Below, one piece after another: positions 49,425-60,355 of a DNA stretch of 64,000 nucleotides. A program made the translations under genes and the position numbers. This DNA is from Bathymodiolus brooksi (Eukaryota > Mollusca > Bivalvia > Mytilida > Modiolidae). Each line of letters starts with the position of its first letter. Position 1 is the stretch's first letter. The notes below the pieces were generated by a model that did not search any database, had not been told where the DNA came from, and worked only from the letters and a program-made list of their open reading frames with translations. The stretch covers positions 21,968,413-22,032,412 of the forward strand of contig OY804589.1 of assembly GCA_963680875.1 (NCBI GenBank), written 5' to 3'.

Positions 49425-49640
49425 TATATGTGTAATCAATGTATGGAAAGTGTGAACCAATACATGGTTGATTGGTGTATGCAAACCGATAAAACTATTG
49501 AATGGTGTTATTTGTGAACCGATAAAATGGTTGACTGGTGCTCCAGGTAAGAACACTAATCAACAGTTTTATCGGTTCGCAAACATCAATCAACTATTTA
49601 CCAGTTTGCACTTTCCATACACTGGTAATTATAAAGTTGA
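49425..49640. mobile_element. Inverted-repeat element, ends of about 70 bp
   Basis: The left 'tgtatggaaagtgtgaacc' and 'gcaaaccgataaaactattga' are answered by 'cagttttatcggttcgcaaa' and 'gtttgcactttccataca' on the right. A third related block (gtgaaccgataaaatggttga) lies between them. No exact target duplication is seen. Confidence 0.7.
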
Positions 49641-49797
49641 ATAATGAAGTGAATTACTTCCTTAAAATGTGTTCTGAGATTCTCCAATTGCAATAAGTGA
49701 TATAAGCAAATACATATTGAAGAAAACCAGTATACCTTATCAACTCCTTCGGAGCATGGGTATAATATGATAGGATTTAAATTGTTTTGAAACTTAC

Positions 49798-50674
49798 ATC
49801 ATATACTCTGATCATACCATCACTTTTCTCTCCTAGCATCTCTGGGATTAACATGATAGCTGTTACACATCTTTCATATGCAACCGCCTTTGGTGTTTGT
49901 TCTTCAAGGTCATTTATTGCATCTTCCAATTCCTTCAGATGTTTTGTAATATTTGAGCTTGCTTTTGGAAAGGATCTTTTTCTAGCAACACTTGTTAGAA
50001 TCTTGTCTGACATTTTGAGTTTCTTTCTACAAGTCGCTGATGGTTCGTCAGACTTCCTACGCACATTTTTAAGCTTGTCCTTTATACAAATGTACCACCA
50101 ATCATACCCACTGCCTATTTTTTCACAAAAATAGGGAAACTTTTGAATAATAGCCTTTGCAACGTCATATACTTGATGACATGACGGATAATATGTATAA
50201 GTTGTAATCTGCTCTGTAATGTGGTTTAGAAATTCATGTTTACAATTCCAATCCAGCATAAGTTTCCTTTGTAAGCATTTCAATCAACCGTTATGAAAAA
50301 TTTTCAGAACATATTGTAAATATTTTTGGCCAGGTAGACTGAACGATGACTGAATCACTTACTTCATCAATCTGCAAGTTAGCCGATGCAATGGTAATGT
50401 CAGATTCTTTAGGTGCAGACAAGCTTTTATGCAATGTTGGATTTTCAGTGGGTTCCAGGCAAAATTTGTATCTTTAATTTATCACAATCCTGTAACTCCT
50501 CATTACAATTGATATCAATAAATTCTTCCCAAGTTTTATCAAATCTTTGTATGATTATGTCATCCTCAATATTAAATGATTCCTTTATTATATCTTTCAC
50601 TTTTGTCAGTTCAGTCTCCTCTACACTTATGCCTTTTGCATGAATTCCATATTTCACCAGAAACTTCATCATGT
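49798..50674 (-). pseudogene. Central exon of the SAMD3-like gene, with frame breaks
   Basis: The exon starts MMKFLVKYGIHAKGISVEE and carries a ubiquitin/PB1-like fold (RFDKTWEEFIDI ... LQDCDKLKIQIL). A one-base shift at about 50455 moves the frame to LEPTENPTLHKSLSAPKESD; it then reads on through VQSTWPKIFTICSENFS to a TAA at about 50297, and another shift near 50265 leads to ITTYTYYPSCHQVYDVAKAI, IGSGYDWW and a basic stretch. The last part runs to donor gtaagt at 49797, phase 0. The order (PB1-like, W-P-x-F, Y-x-x-YPS, GSGYDWW) is that of the SAMD3-like family. Three breaks within 200 bases make it a pseudogene unless the assembly is wrong. Confidence 0.65.
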
Positions 50675-50808
50675 CAAAACATTATCTAAAATAAAAATAA
50701 AAATTGCCAAGAAATGCCATTGACTAGGATTAATCCGAAAAGTAACCACTGAAAAATTCTTAAAGTTTTTTTTATACAACTCGAGTCTCAAGGGATCCTG
50801 TATCGCTC

Positions 50809-50898
50809 ACCTGACCTCATCTTTGCTAGCCAAGGGTTACGATCCGCTAGATGAGTAGAGCGGATCGTAACCCTTGGCTAGCGAAGATGACCTGACCT
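50809..50898. mobile_element. 72-bp near-perfect palindrome with 9-bp target duplication
   Basis: The element spans 50818-50889. Its 31-base arms (left catctttgctagccaagggt, continuing to 'gatccgct') differ from perfect complementarity at one position and enclose a 10-base loop (agatgagtag). acctgacct flanks it exactly on both sides (50809-50817, 50890-50898). It landed inside an older repeat of the 'gctcacctga' type. A 9-bp duplication points to a Mutator-type transposase acting in trans. Confidence 0.88.
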
Positions 50899-50899
50899 A

Positions 50900-51980
50900 A
50901 ATAAGCTATCCATAAACCCCTGGAACATGTTTTGTACCAACTTGAATAATCATGTACCATTAATGATTCCTGTCAATTATTGCACTTCCATCGATAGTTC
51001 TCAAAAATATTTAGTTTACTCTATTGAAACCCATATCAAAATTTAGACTCCCACTGCCAGGATCCCTAGACCTTCATTTGTAGATGTATAAACTTGAACA
51101 TTCATGATCTTCTTGTGCTTCATTCAAAATCTGACCATTGCTGGTTCTAAAGAAGATTTTAAAAGCTTTTTCCCGAATAAAGCCTTTGTTATAATTTTGG
51201 ACCCCTATATTAAATGAAACTGCACACGTTGTCATGCTAAATATAATACCCCACTCGTTCCCACTTTGTCAGTGATTTTTGGTGTACTTATGGATTCATA
51301 TTTAAACCCCTGAAAAAAATAAGAAACCCCTTTTTTCCACTCGACCCAAAAATCTTCAAAATAATTTATAGATAATTCAAACCATGTCTGGATCCCTATC
51401 ATAAAAAAAATTGGGTAGGGGTTGCTTTAACCCTTGTCTCAGTGCAAAATCAATAAAACGCCCCTTCTGGAACCCCAATTAAAAAAAAAAATTGGAAGGG
51501 GTTCCAAACCTAACCAGGCTGGTCTGAGGGCATTAGTCTAATACTATTGCGAAATAAATACTAAAAATGTATACACAACTTCAATATGATTATCTATAAT
51601 GTTTTTATCCCTTTTTATCCTAAAAAATCAATAAAAACACCCTTTGGAGCCTTAATTTTTCAAAAATTTGGGCAGAGGTTCCCCACACCAGCCTAACTTG
51701 CTGTTTTGGGAGTGTAAACCAACTTATATTGCTGAAAATAAAACATATTTAACATTAAATGATAAAATCACCATTTTCCCATATTTTCCTTCAGTAAAAT
51801 TACAGTAAAAATCGGTATAATATGCACATGCTCAGATCATACCCAACCGTTATACCAAATATGAACAAAATCCGCCAAATAATAAATGACTAGTTGCATA
51901 CACAAGACACAAAAATGAACCATACCCATTAGGCACATAAAGGACCATAACTCTGGCAAGAATCAACCAACCGTAAGATG
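50900..51980. other. Intron stretch with diverged repeats
   Basis: Several segments share 'ccttttggaaccccaatt'/'ggaaggggttccaaacc' type modules (51280-51700), an old dispersed repeat. No exon. Confidence 0.4.
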
Positions 51981-51987
51981 AATACAC

Positions 51988-52300
51988 ATTGGTATGTCCT
52001 ATTGCAGTTTTCATGTGGACATATTAAAGATTCATCATTTCGTATGTGTGTTCCTAAATGTCCAACCAAATCACTCAGTTTTGCAGGGTTGTGATTTTTG
52101 ACAGTGTGGACAAAAAAAAATTGTGTATGCTGACATTCTGTATTTTGTTGAACACGTGTTTTCTTGAAATGTGGCTTGTGAAAGAGGAAAACCTCCTGAA
52201 GTAGACAGGTCAGAGCCTCGTTTCCAGTAAGCTTAGCTATGAGTCGGCAATGTAAATATCGGTATTTTTGTAATTCGATTTCTGAGTTATGTTCATCTAT
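51988..52300 (-). pseudogene. Zinc-finger exon of the SAMD3-like gene, with frameshift
   Basis: One frame encodes RRFSSFTSHISRKH, the end of a C2H2 finger. After a run of nine T (52114-52122) another frame gives FFCPHC, and a third gives HNPAKLSDLVGHLGTHIRND and CPHENCNRTYQ, the next fingers. The candidate donor is at 51987 (gtgtat). All parts occur in the expected order for the family but in different frames. Confidence 0.55.
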
Positions 52301-52330
52301 TTCCGTACGACAACAAATTAAAACAATCAA

Positions 52331-52540
52331 ATAATATCTTGCAAGTAAATACCTTCTCGGGAAATTCCTGGTAGCGTAGCTCTAGGTTCGAAATTGGCGT
52401 TCAACTTTGAACACTGAAGTTATTTTTAAAGAAATATGGAGGTCGCCATTTTGAACAGCTGAACGGTCACGTTATTTTTTTTCTCTTTTACCTCTACATT
52501 GAAGAGTCATGAACATGCGCATGGCACAATATGATAGAAA
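52331..52540. promoter_or_regulatory. Candidate divergent promoter region
   Basis: About 200 bases separate the 5' end of the minus-strand zinc-finger pseudogene from the ATG of the plus-strand gene at 52541. No TATA box is placed suitably. A CpG-containing block (gaacggtcacgtta, catgcgcatggc) lies just before the ATG. Confidence 0.35.
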
Positions 52541-52566
52541 ATGGATGCAGCAGCAGAAGCAAACAG
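52541..52566 (+). CDS. Possible first exon of the coiled-coil/DDE-like gene
   Basis: ATG at 52541 encodes MDAAAEAN and leaves in phase 2 (AG). Joined to the exon at 53510, which begins with T, it restores a Ser codon and the frame of that exon. The donor (gttgcg) is weak, so the choice rests on phase and position. Confidence 0.4.
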
Positions 52567-52599
52567 GTTGCGGTCTATATTTTGAAAATTTTGGTTGAA

Positions 52600-53509
52600 T
52601 ATTTTCATAGTCAAATAGGGACATATTCAGACCAATGTTTTATATATTTCTTTAGCATTGGCATAGAATGGCATATGTTTTTTTGATAGAAGACACATTT
52701 TTCTACCTTTTAATGTCCGAATGGTCCAAGCATTGTTTGGCGCTAAAAAGCGCGGTCGCACGTTATGGAGGTGGTATCACATAATTCCATTGATTTATTT
52801 TCAATTACCTCCCCTTTGTGACTTCCGGTTGTAATTTTTTTTCTTGTGCTGGAGAGTTTCAACAAATAAACGAAGTAGTAGTTCTTAGTGTTGTTTATTA
52901 CTACCAAGAGTGCTTAATAACGAAACAAAATAGTCTAATAGATCTGCCCAAACTTGTAAAATGTTGCATTGCATCTGCAATTTTTTTTGGGACAACAAAC
53001 AAAGGGGGGAGACTCGGTCAATTTTGCAAATGATGTAAATTACATTTGTCTGATCGTTTTCCCATAAATCTGAGGTAATGAAGAGATGTAAATTATTAAG
53101 AAAAATATTATATCCCATTATTTAACCAATTGTACTCGACGAGTGGGTGATAGGTATACAGAAATAGCCCTGTCATTCTGTCCGTTGGAAACAAAATTTG
53201 TGTCACCAATATCTCTGTTTTATCTGAGTGATGGGATTGTTTTCAAAGTTGGTATGCAGTTTAAAATCTCAAACCTGTTTTTATATAATTAGAAAGAAAC
53301 ATATTAATCTGCTATTTTGTATGGAAACTAGCAACCTGTTTATGAAACTTTCATGTAGACATTTGCTGATATTTGTTTCATTTTTAGAGACGTTTTAGAG
53401 ATAAGAATATACAAATTTTGTTGCAATTTGGGTACAATTTCTAAAATTTATGCACAGTAGTGAATACACAAACATTCCAACATGTACATGTAAAATTGTC
53501 CTTTTTCAG
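52600..53509. other. First intron of the plus-strand gene
   Basis: Contains a segment near 53130-53260 ('tgggtgataggtatacagaaa', 'ctgtcattctgtccgt') related to 54890-55080, a dispersed bivalve repeat. Confidence 0.4.
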
Positions 53510-53819
53510 TTCATCACCAGTATATGATCCATCAGACAGTTCAGTTGAACTTTGTGATTGTGGAAGCCGCTTTAACCACAGTTGGGCTCTCACCTCGCAG
53601 TGTGGTGATTTCGGGGACTCATCAAGCAGCTGGGGGATAGAGCGACTGCCTCCATCTTTGGTTGAGGAAATAGAAAAATACAGCGATACGTATAAGGCTG
53701 AAAGTGATAGTTCTTCTATATCAAGCAGCTGGGGAATTGAGAGACTGCCTCCATCATTGGTAGCGGAAATAGAGGAATACAGCGATACGCATAAGGCTGA
53801 AAGTGATAGTTCTTCAAGT
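53510..53819 (+). CDS. Exon 2 of the coiled-coil/DDE-like gene, with an internal 33-residue duplication
   Basis: 310 bases, acceptor ctttttcag, donor gtaagc. It enters in phase 2 and leaves in phase 0. It encodes SSPVYDPSDSSVELCDCGS and FNHSWALTSQCGD, then two tandem copies of a 33-residue unit (SSWGIERLPPSLVEEIEKYS... and SSWGIERLPPSLVAEIEEYS...), 99 bases apart. The copies differ at only a few residues, so the duplication is recent. Serine-rich spacers (SDSSSSIS type) surround them. The unit is not a domain I recognise; it may be a short interaction motif. Confidence 0.8.
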
Positions 53820-54334
53820 GTAAGCTTATAAATATGTGAAATTACATACATGTATGTAGTTGATGCTAAGACACTGTCTGTTATTTCCTTAAAAATTATT
53901 ATAATTATATGAACAAACAACTTTAAAAAATAATTCATTAGAAAAGAGTGGAAGCAATTCAGAATGAAATTTAAGGTTTAAATAACCCCTTAACGGCTTC
54001 ACTGAAGGGGACTTCAGACTATAGTTTCAGCTCCGCCCTTCTGTCAACACACAACGATTAGTTCAAGTTGTGCTGATTTGCTTTTATCCAATCAGACTTA
54101 GTTATTTCTTAGTGTCGCCAACATTCTGCTTCATTCAGTTTTCCTTGGCAAAGGAATCTATTACCATTACGGAGTCCTAAATAATAGTGCTGCAAGCATT
54201 TACAAGCATATATTTATTGTCCGTACTTGGCCCAACTCAGTCCAGTGTTTCTGATTTCTTCTTGATAGGTGACAATAAACTGTAATGTACAGTCTCTCCA
54301 AAACCTTGTTCTATCTTTAGTAATTGTTTTGCAG

Positions 54335-54472
54335 GATACTGTTATTTTACCTAAGACAGTCACAGAGTGTACTGAATGTAAAGAAAAGGAGGCGGAAGTG
54401 AAAAGGCTTAAAAGGGTTACACAGAAGCTGAAAATTAGAATAAGACAACTAGAATCAACACTTGAAGCAGAG
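54335..54472 (+). CDS. Exon 3 of the coiled-coil/DDE-like gene
   Basis: 138 bases, acceptor gttttgcag, donor gtaaat, phase 0-0. It encodes TVTECTECKEKEAEVKRLKR and KLKIRIRQLESTLEAE: a Cys pair followed by a charged heptad-like helix that begins a coiled coil. The frame follows directly from exon 2. Phase does not match exon 4 entered at 55896, so a small exon may be missing between them. Confidence 0.75.
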
Positions 54473-54479
54473 GTAAATT

Positions 54480-55606
54480 ATTTTTTGTAAATATAGTCAG
54501 AGTAATTGAGAATCATTAATATATTTTGAGATTTGTCTCAGTCGTTCTTTAGTTAACTAATAAATCAATAATTATTAACCACAATTTAGCTTGTTCCATG
54601 ATCTGACGTCATGTCACACTGTACCATTTTAAAGTTAATGCAAGTAGATTGGGCTTAAGCCATGGTAAAATCATAGTGTATTTATGTTACAAAATATATT
54701 TATTTTTAAATCAATTAATGAAGTACTGTTTTTTTTTAGATGAGTAACTTTGGTAAGAATTTACATATCAACTTTTCTATCCTGTGTGTAGTAGCTTCTC
54801 TGCTTTTAGTGTGGTGTCTAGATAGCAATATAATCAAATCTCTAATATGCATGTAGATGTATTGTATATATCTAATCATTATAGTATGGGGGGGGGGGCT
54901 ATATAGGAATCGCCCTGTCTGTCCATCCGTCTGTCCATATATCTTGTAAGCGCAACTCCTCCTAAACCCTTCAATGTATTTTGACTAAACTTTATATGAA
55001 GGTTGGGCATCATATGGAGATGTACATGAAGGAAGATGATTATTGCCGAATGTACATCTGGGACAAACGAAATCAGGGTGGAGCGGAGGGTATCCTTAAG
55101 TGAGCTTGCTCACATTATTTTTAATTCCTGTCAGTAATATTCTGTATTGTGGTAAAAGAATTGCATGTAACTATAAAAATGCTTGGTGTATCTTAAATGT
55201 GCATCTGTACTGCATAATTATTTAAGGACTGTTTTAAATTTTTGATAAATTTATAAATCATCCAGTGAAAATCAGCATTATGAACAATTCAGCTTGTTGG
55301 TTAAGCCATGTTTTAAGAAGAGTTTGAAGATACGAAAGGGGCAATCAGAAACCCTATATATCGAAGAGGAACAGACAATGCAATGGCCATAAGAAAAAGC
55401 ACAAAAGGACAAACAACGCTTGGCAAAATATACATATAAAACTAAAGATCAAGTAACACGAACCCACTAAAAACTGGGGTTGAACTCAGGTGCTCCGGAA
55501 GGGTAAGCAGTTCCTGCTCCACTAGTGGCACCTTTGTGTTAAGGCATGCATAACCTTCCACTTCCAGAACAGGATTTTAGACATAAAATTAACAACATTT
55601 TAACAT
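54480..55606. other. Intron with dispersed repeats
   Basis: 54890-55110 carries the 'ctgtctgtccatccgtctgtcc' type repeat after a run of nine G. 55315-55560 carries a repeat with 'caggtgctccggaagggtaagcagttcctgctccac'-like modules, familiar from mussel genomes. Confidence 0.5.
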
Positions 55607-55801
55607 TTAAGGTATCCGAACCATAATGCAAACTAATAAAATTTATATACCTTTCCATAGCAATCCATTTAAATGAAATATTTGCACAGTGAAATTACGT
55701 CAAATTTCCTATGCTTGCCGAAAGTTTGCTCCATTCAAAAACAAAGGACATCTGTGATGCTTTGAATAATCACATGGTCAGTTATGGTCCGGATACCTTA
55801 A
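55607..55801. mobile_element. MITE with 16-bp ends and TTAA target
   Basis: The element spans 55611-55797 (187 bp). The left end is ggtatccgaaccataa and the right end ttatggtccggatacc, complementary at 15 of 16 positions, flanked by TTAA on both sides. TTAA targets are used by piggyBac and Kolobok transposases. No coding capacity; it lies in the intron before the main exon. Confidence 0.85.
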
Positions 55802-55895
55802 AAATTAATAACAATCTGCTATCCTTAATACCTGGCTTCATAATGTTATTTTTTTTATACTATTCCACATGGGCTTCCTTCTTACTTTTTCACAG

Positions 55896-58780
55896 AATAT
55901 ACCACCACCATCACCTGTGTTTTGATTATGGCTATGACATCTGCTATTACTACTAATTTAACTAACAGAGACTTATTAGAAACAATTAACAGTGAAGGCA
56001 AACATGCTGCAGCTGAATATATTTTATCATTATCATCACAAAGCTCATCTATGACAGCCTCATTAAGAGCATGTACACACATAGTTAACAATCTGATAAG
56101 TAAAAGGAAAAATCTTCTGAAAAAGAAAGGAAATGATGTAAGCTTATTCCTTGACCAGTTAGTTTGTCTCCCCAAAGCCAACTCAAATCTGCGAAAACCG
56201 AAAAATAATGCAGGGTCCACTTGTTCATGCCCTGCAGGCAATGTTGCAGTTAAACTAGCATCAGAGTGTTCAATACAGAAGGAGGTCACAGAAAATGTCG
56301 CTCTACAACTAAAAGAAACCTCACAAGAATTGCAAAATTTAAAGAAAAGTAGAATCAGTAAAAGTACTGTTTTGAAGATTAGTAAGGAAAACAAGTCAAC
56401 TACACATTATTGTAAAACATTACGATCGAAATTAGAACGCAAAACAAAATCAATTAAAGCAATTCAGCAAAGAAACAATAGACTAAATAAACAATTGTGT
56501 AAAAAAAATGTTACTATAGAACGTTTAACTCATGAAGTCCGAAGATTGGAGTCAATAATAGAGAACCAAAATTGTGAAATTGAAAATTTGTCTCAGATGA
56601 AAAACACAAATGCTCAGTTACTAAATGATTCCATGGCAGAAAATGAGTGGCTCAGGGAAATTGTTGAAAATGACAGAGAAACAATTCAGTGCTATGATGA
56701 AGTTGAGAAAAAATACACTTGTGAAGTAAGGGAATGCATTTATCAGTTATTGAGTCTTAGTGTTTCTTCACGAAATGTTTCACCTGTGATCGAAACAGTT
56801 TTAAGTATGGTAAAGAAAGTTCCAAATAAGCTACCTGCAAGAAGTACAATTTTAGATATGAACATTGAAAGGCTGTTAATCTCCCAAACACAATTATCTC
56901 AAGATGCTTCAGGAAAGAAAAACACTACATTGTACACTGATGAGACGACTAAATTTGGCACAAAATATACAGGGTACCATCTAAGTGATCAAGAAGGCCG
57001 AATGTATGTTTTGGGTCTACGTGAATTGGAGACAAAGTCTGCAAGTGACACCTTGGCTACATTCCAAGAAATTCTTAAAGACATTGAAGATCGATACAAG
57101 GTAGATGATAGCACTGTAAGCAAAAAAATTTTAGTAAACATTGTAGCTACTATGTCTGATAGAGCCAGCACGGAAATAAAATTTAATGAATTAGTGCAAG
57201 ATTTTAGAAGACAAATTTTGCCTGATTTGATCGAAAATTGGTCATCCATGTCAAATGAGGATCAAACTGCTGTTAGCCAATTGATGAACTTTTTTTGTGG
57301 ACTACATAGTCTAGTGCATTTTGCTGAAGCTGCATCCAAGGCTCTGATACAGACAGAAAATGCATCTTTTGATCAGAAAGCACCAATATTAGACAAAAGT
57401 TTCTTGAAGTCTTCTGAGTCTGGAACATTGCGCTTAGTACGAACTGCATCAAAAGCTTTAGCCCGTGGTGCAGACGAAAAATGTGGAAAGTACATGGAAT
57501 TTAAATTGTATTTGTCCGAATTTTTGAAAGAGCATGGTTTCTACTCGCTGCCTCTTCAGCCCTTCCGCGGCAATCGTTTTAATATATTATTTGAAAACGC
57601 AGCTTCAGTATTTTTCCTCAGTGAGCATATGACTGAATTTTTGACTGGTTTGCATACCAATACGCTCTTAAAATCAGTGTTATTTGATTTAAAGGTGCCT
57701 TTGTTTGTTGCGGGTACTAAGGCCCTTGGCCTGGTAAGCAGACTAATCACTGTCCCACTGTGGTGCTTGATAGAGGATAAACAGATTCATATATTGGAAA
57801 TGAACTTGATTTATTCCAAACTACTAGATTTCCTTGAATATTCAACTGAAAATCTGTCAGATTTTATGAAAGGAAAGGCACATTCTTTTAATGAATCAGC
57901 ACCAGTGAAAAAGGATGCAATTTATAAAAAACTCATTGAAGATTGGAAGCATGATGATTTGGTTCAAATTCATTTAGCAGTTATATTGCCTGCATTAACA
58001 AAGCTTGCTAAACATATCTTCAAAGACCAGTTGCCTGGTGGAAATTGGAGTAATGTTACCCAGCCAATGATGGATAAAACGATTGGCATGCATAAGCATA
58101 ATAAGTTTGCAGAGTCAGTATTTGGTTACCTTGACATGCTTTTAAGGAGAAGTCCTAATATTTCGTCCTTAGCTTCCGAAGCTTATATTATGTTTACTGC
58201 AAACAAAACAGGTGAATGGCTGAAATCTAAAACTGAAATTGAAAGGAAAGAGATGATAGCAGCTGCACAAAAGGACATGGCGAATTTTAAATGCACATTT
58301 CAGAAGCGTAAAGCTGAAATTGCAAGGAAGAGAAAACAGGCTTTAGCAGATGCATTTGCGAAGACGAAAAAACAGGAAGAAAACCGGATTCAGAAGTTGG
58401 AAAATTACACATCCGATATTGTTTATTATCAGCTGTGGCAATCTGTAGACCAAGTGGATCTAAAACTGTCAGACATACCTTTGATTACTGAAAAGAAAAA
58501 AGCTTTGAAATGCCAGTTGAATTTCAGACAGCATGTCTTAAAACAGAAGCCAGACAACCCCAAGGTATTTTTGTTTTCAAAGTCTGTGGACAATAAAAAC
58601 AAGCAACTTTCAGTTGAAGAGCTGACAGAAAATCTGAAAGTTTTGGTGCAACACTCGTTTACACTACCAAAACTAACACTAGATAAAGAAGTGGACCCCA
58701 TATTAGTTGGCAAAAGTGTAAAGCATAAATTCACGTCAGAAGGAACAACTGAATGGTACACTGGACGAGTTATATCACAG
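55896..58780 (+). CDS. Main exon: coiled-coil protein with a DDE-transposase-like core
   Basis: The exon runs from an acceptor (tttttcacag) at 55895 to donor gtaaat at 58781; the first ATG in frame is 55928. About 950 codons are open without a break. In order (residues counted from 55922): an N-terminal helical region (1-90); a Cys pair (CSC, 101-103); a coiled coil (about 120-255, e.g. RLTHEVRRLESIIENQNCEI); a helical block (265-325) that could bind DNA; then TTLYTDETTKFG with D340, a beta hairpin (YTGYHLSDQEGRMYVLGLRE), an amphipathic helix, and IVATMSDRAS with D413. FFCGLHSLVHFAEAA follows at 457-471. Near the C-terminus lies a basic helix (KRKAEIARKRKQALADAFAK). The beta1-D / hairpin / helix / beta4-D order is that of the RNase H fold in DDE transposases. 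No acidic third residue could be assigned. From memory, relatives are common, uncharacterised proteins in molluscs, lancelets and cnidarians. It could be a domesticated transposase or a host gene unrelated to transposons. Confidence 0.85.
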
Positions 58781-59054
58781 GTAAATTTAAGGAGATCCAG
58801 TATCTAAACCAGTACAGTAGTCTTTTCGTTTGTAAGAAATCAATAATTATGCCCCACCAACTGTCATGAAACTTGGTACACATGTTTAGCAACAATGACT
58901 CCATATGATATAGATATCTGACATATGTATATTTCTTGCAGGACAATAATTTTAACATGTATGTAAATAATCCTAGCATGATACAAATCCTAGCTGGCTG
59001 ACATGTATATAAATGATCCGGGCTGCACTCGAGGAAAAATTACCACACAGTCAA

Positions 59055-59085
59055 TGAATGAATGAATGAATGAATGAATTGAATG
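59055..59085. repeat. (TGAA)n microsatellite
   Basis: About seven tetranucleotide repeats in the last intron of the plus-strand gene. Confidence 0.9.
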
Positions 59086-59326
59086 TCTAATAGTCTGAAA
59101 ATCTGGCATGATATCTTAGAGCACTGCTTTCTATAATCTTTTATATGGTAATACTTATACTATGAAACTCAGTTTAATATGGAATGTATTTTTTTCCGTT
59201 AATTTTACTGAATAACTTTCAAGCTGTTTTTGACAAATTATGCACAATGTTTAATATAAAGTCACTTAAAATCAAATTATAATTAGAATTATATTGTATG
59301 TAATTTAATGTATTCAATTATTTCAG

Positions 59327-59440
59327 GTACCAGGATTTGCACAATGGTACAACATCTTTTATGAAAGCGACGCAGAGACAGTTTACACATATAAATTGCT
59401 GGACGACTGGAAAAATAAAGATTTAGAAGTTATTGTTTAA
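59327..59440 (+). CDS. Last exon of the coiled-coil/DDE-like gene, Tudor-like tail
   Basis: After acceptor ttatttcag the phase 0 frame reads VPGFAQWYNIFYESDAETVY, then TYKLLDDWKNKDLEVIV and TAA. Together with the end of the previous exon (TEWYTGRVISQ) it forms a compact beta-rich unit of about 50 residues: W-x-x-G-x-V, then an aromatic strand, then LLxDWKNKDL. This is the pattern of Tudor/SH3-like chromatin-reader folds. The assignment is by pattern only. Confidence 0.8.
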   Translation, partial: VPGFAQWYNIFYESDAETVYTYKLLDDWKNKDLEVIV

Positions 59441-60350
59441 GGTATAAAACATTTTCATTTAGATATTTGATGTTCTTTGCAATTATTAATGAATAAGCAC
59501 TAAAAAGTGTTGAAATAAATTAACATGTAGCAACTTAGTATTCTGTTGAAGAGATGAAGGAAATGACTACTAATAATACTTTTCCGAATAAATCAACGTA
59601 TGCATGTACATGTATGTATATTAATATACTAATAGTTTTGCTAAAAAGAGAGATATTGATATATCACACTCTAGTACATGGCATTCATGTCTAATATGTA
59701 GGTGTAATGTCTTATTTTTGCTATCATAAATAGCATTTGTAGCTTATTTTTTTGCTTGCCTGCTAGTTTGAAATTTTGGCATCAGCCGGAACAAACCCCT
59801 TGATATCTAAAAATGTCATAACTCTGTCAATCTTTAAGATATTGACCTGAAATAAAGTGCATAGTACTTCTTTTTTAAAGCCCTATCCAATGATATACAA
59901 TTTGCTCTGGTTTACTGAAGCAAAAAAAATCACCCGACCTACCTATTTTATATACTGTCCTTTTCCAGTACGTTCATTACAACTGGAAATGTCAATAACA
60001 TTTTACCTGTGTGACCTATATTTTCACCTCACTCAGTTAATCGACAACATAAAAAAAGTTAACTTCTAACTTCTGCCACTTTCAAGATGAAGGTTCGTGA
60101 TGTTTAAACATTTTACTACTGTCGATATTGAAATTATAGACTGAACATATACCGCCATTACATTATTACAAGACCAAGTTTTGTGTGATGCCTGACACGT
60201 CTCTACAAGCAATAATATATGTAACAAGTAATAAAATGTTTTTGACATTACTAGTTACAATAAAAGTACTCTAAAGTACACTGTGGATGCATAGACAGGA
60301 GACGGTCACAGGAAGGTAGTCGTGCATTCACGTCAGTGGGAATAGTTTCT
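59441..60350. other. Gene-free stretch
   Basis: 3' flank of the plus-strand gene. Polyadenylation signals AATAAA occur at 59513 and 59587; either could serve. No other gene. Confidence 0.45.
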
Positions 60351-60355
60351 ATACG

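Noticed and set aside
53441..53938. 165-codon minus-strand frame opposite exon 2 of the plus-strand gene
   Set aside because: A shadow of the duplicated plus-strand coding sequence. Splice sites and phase support the plus strand only.
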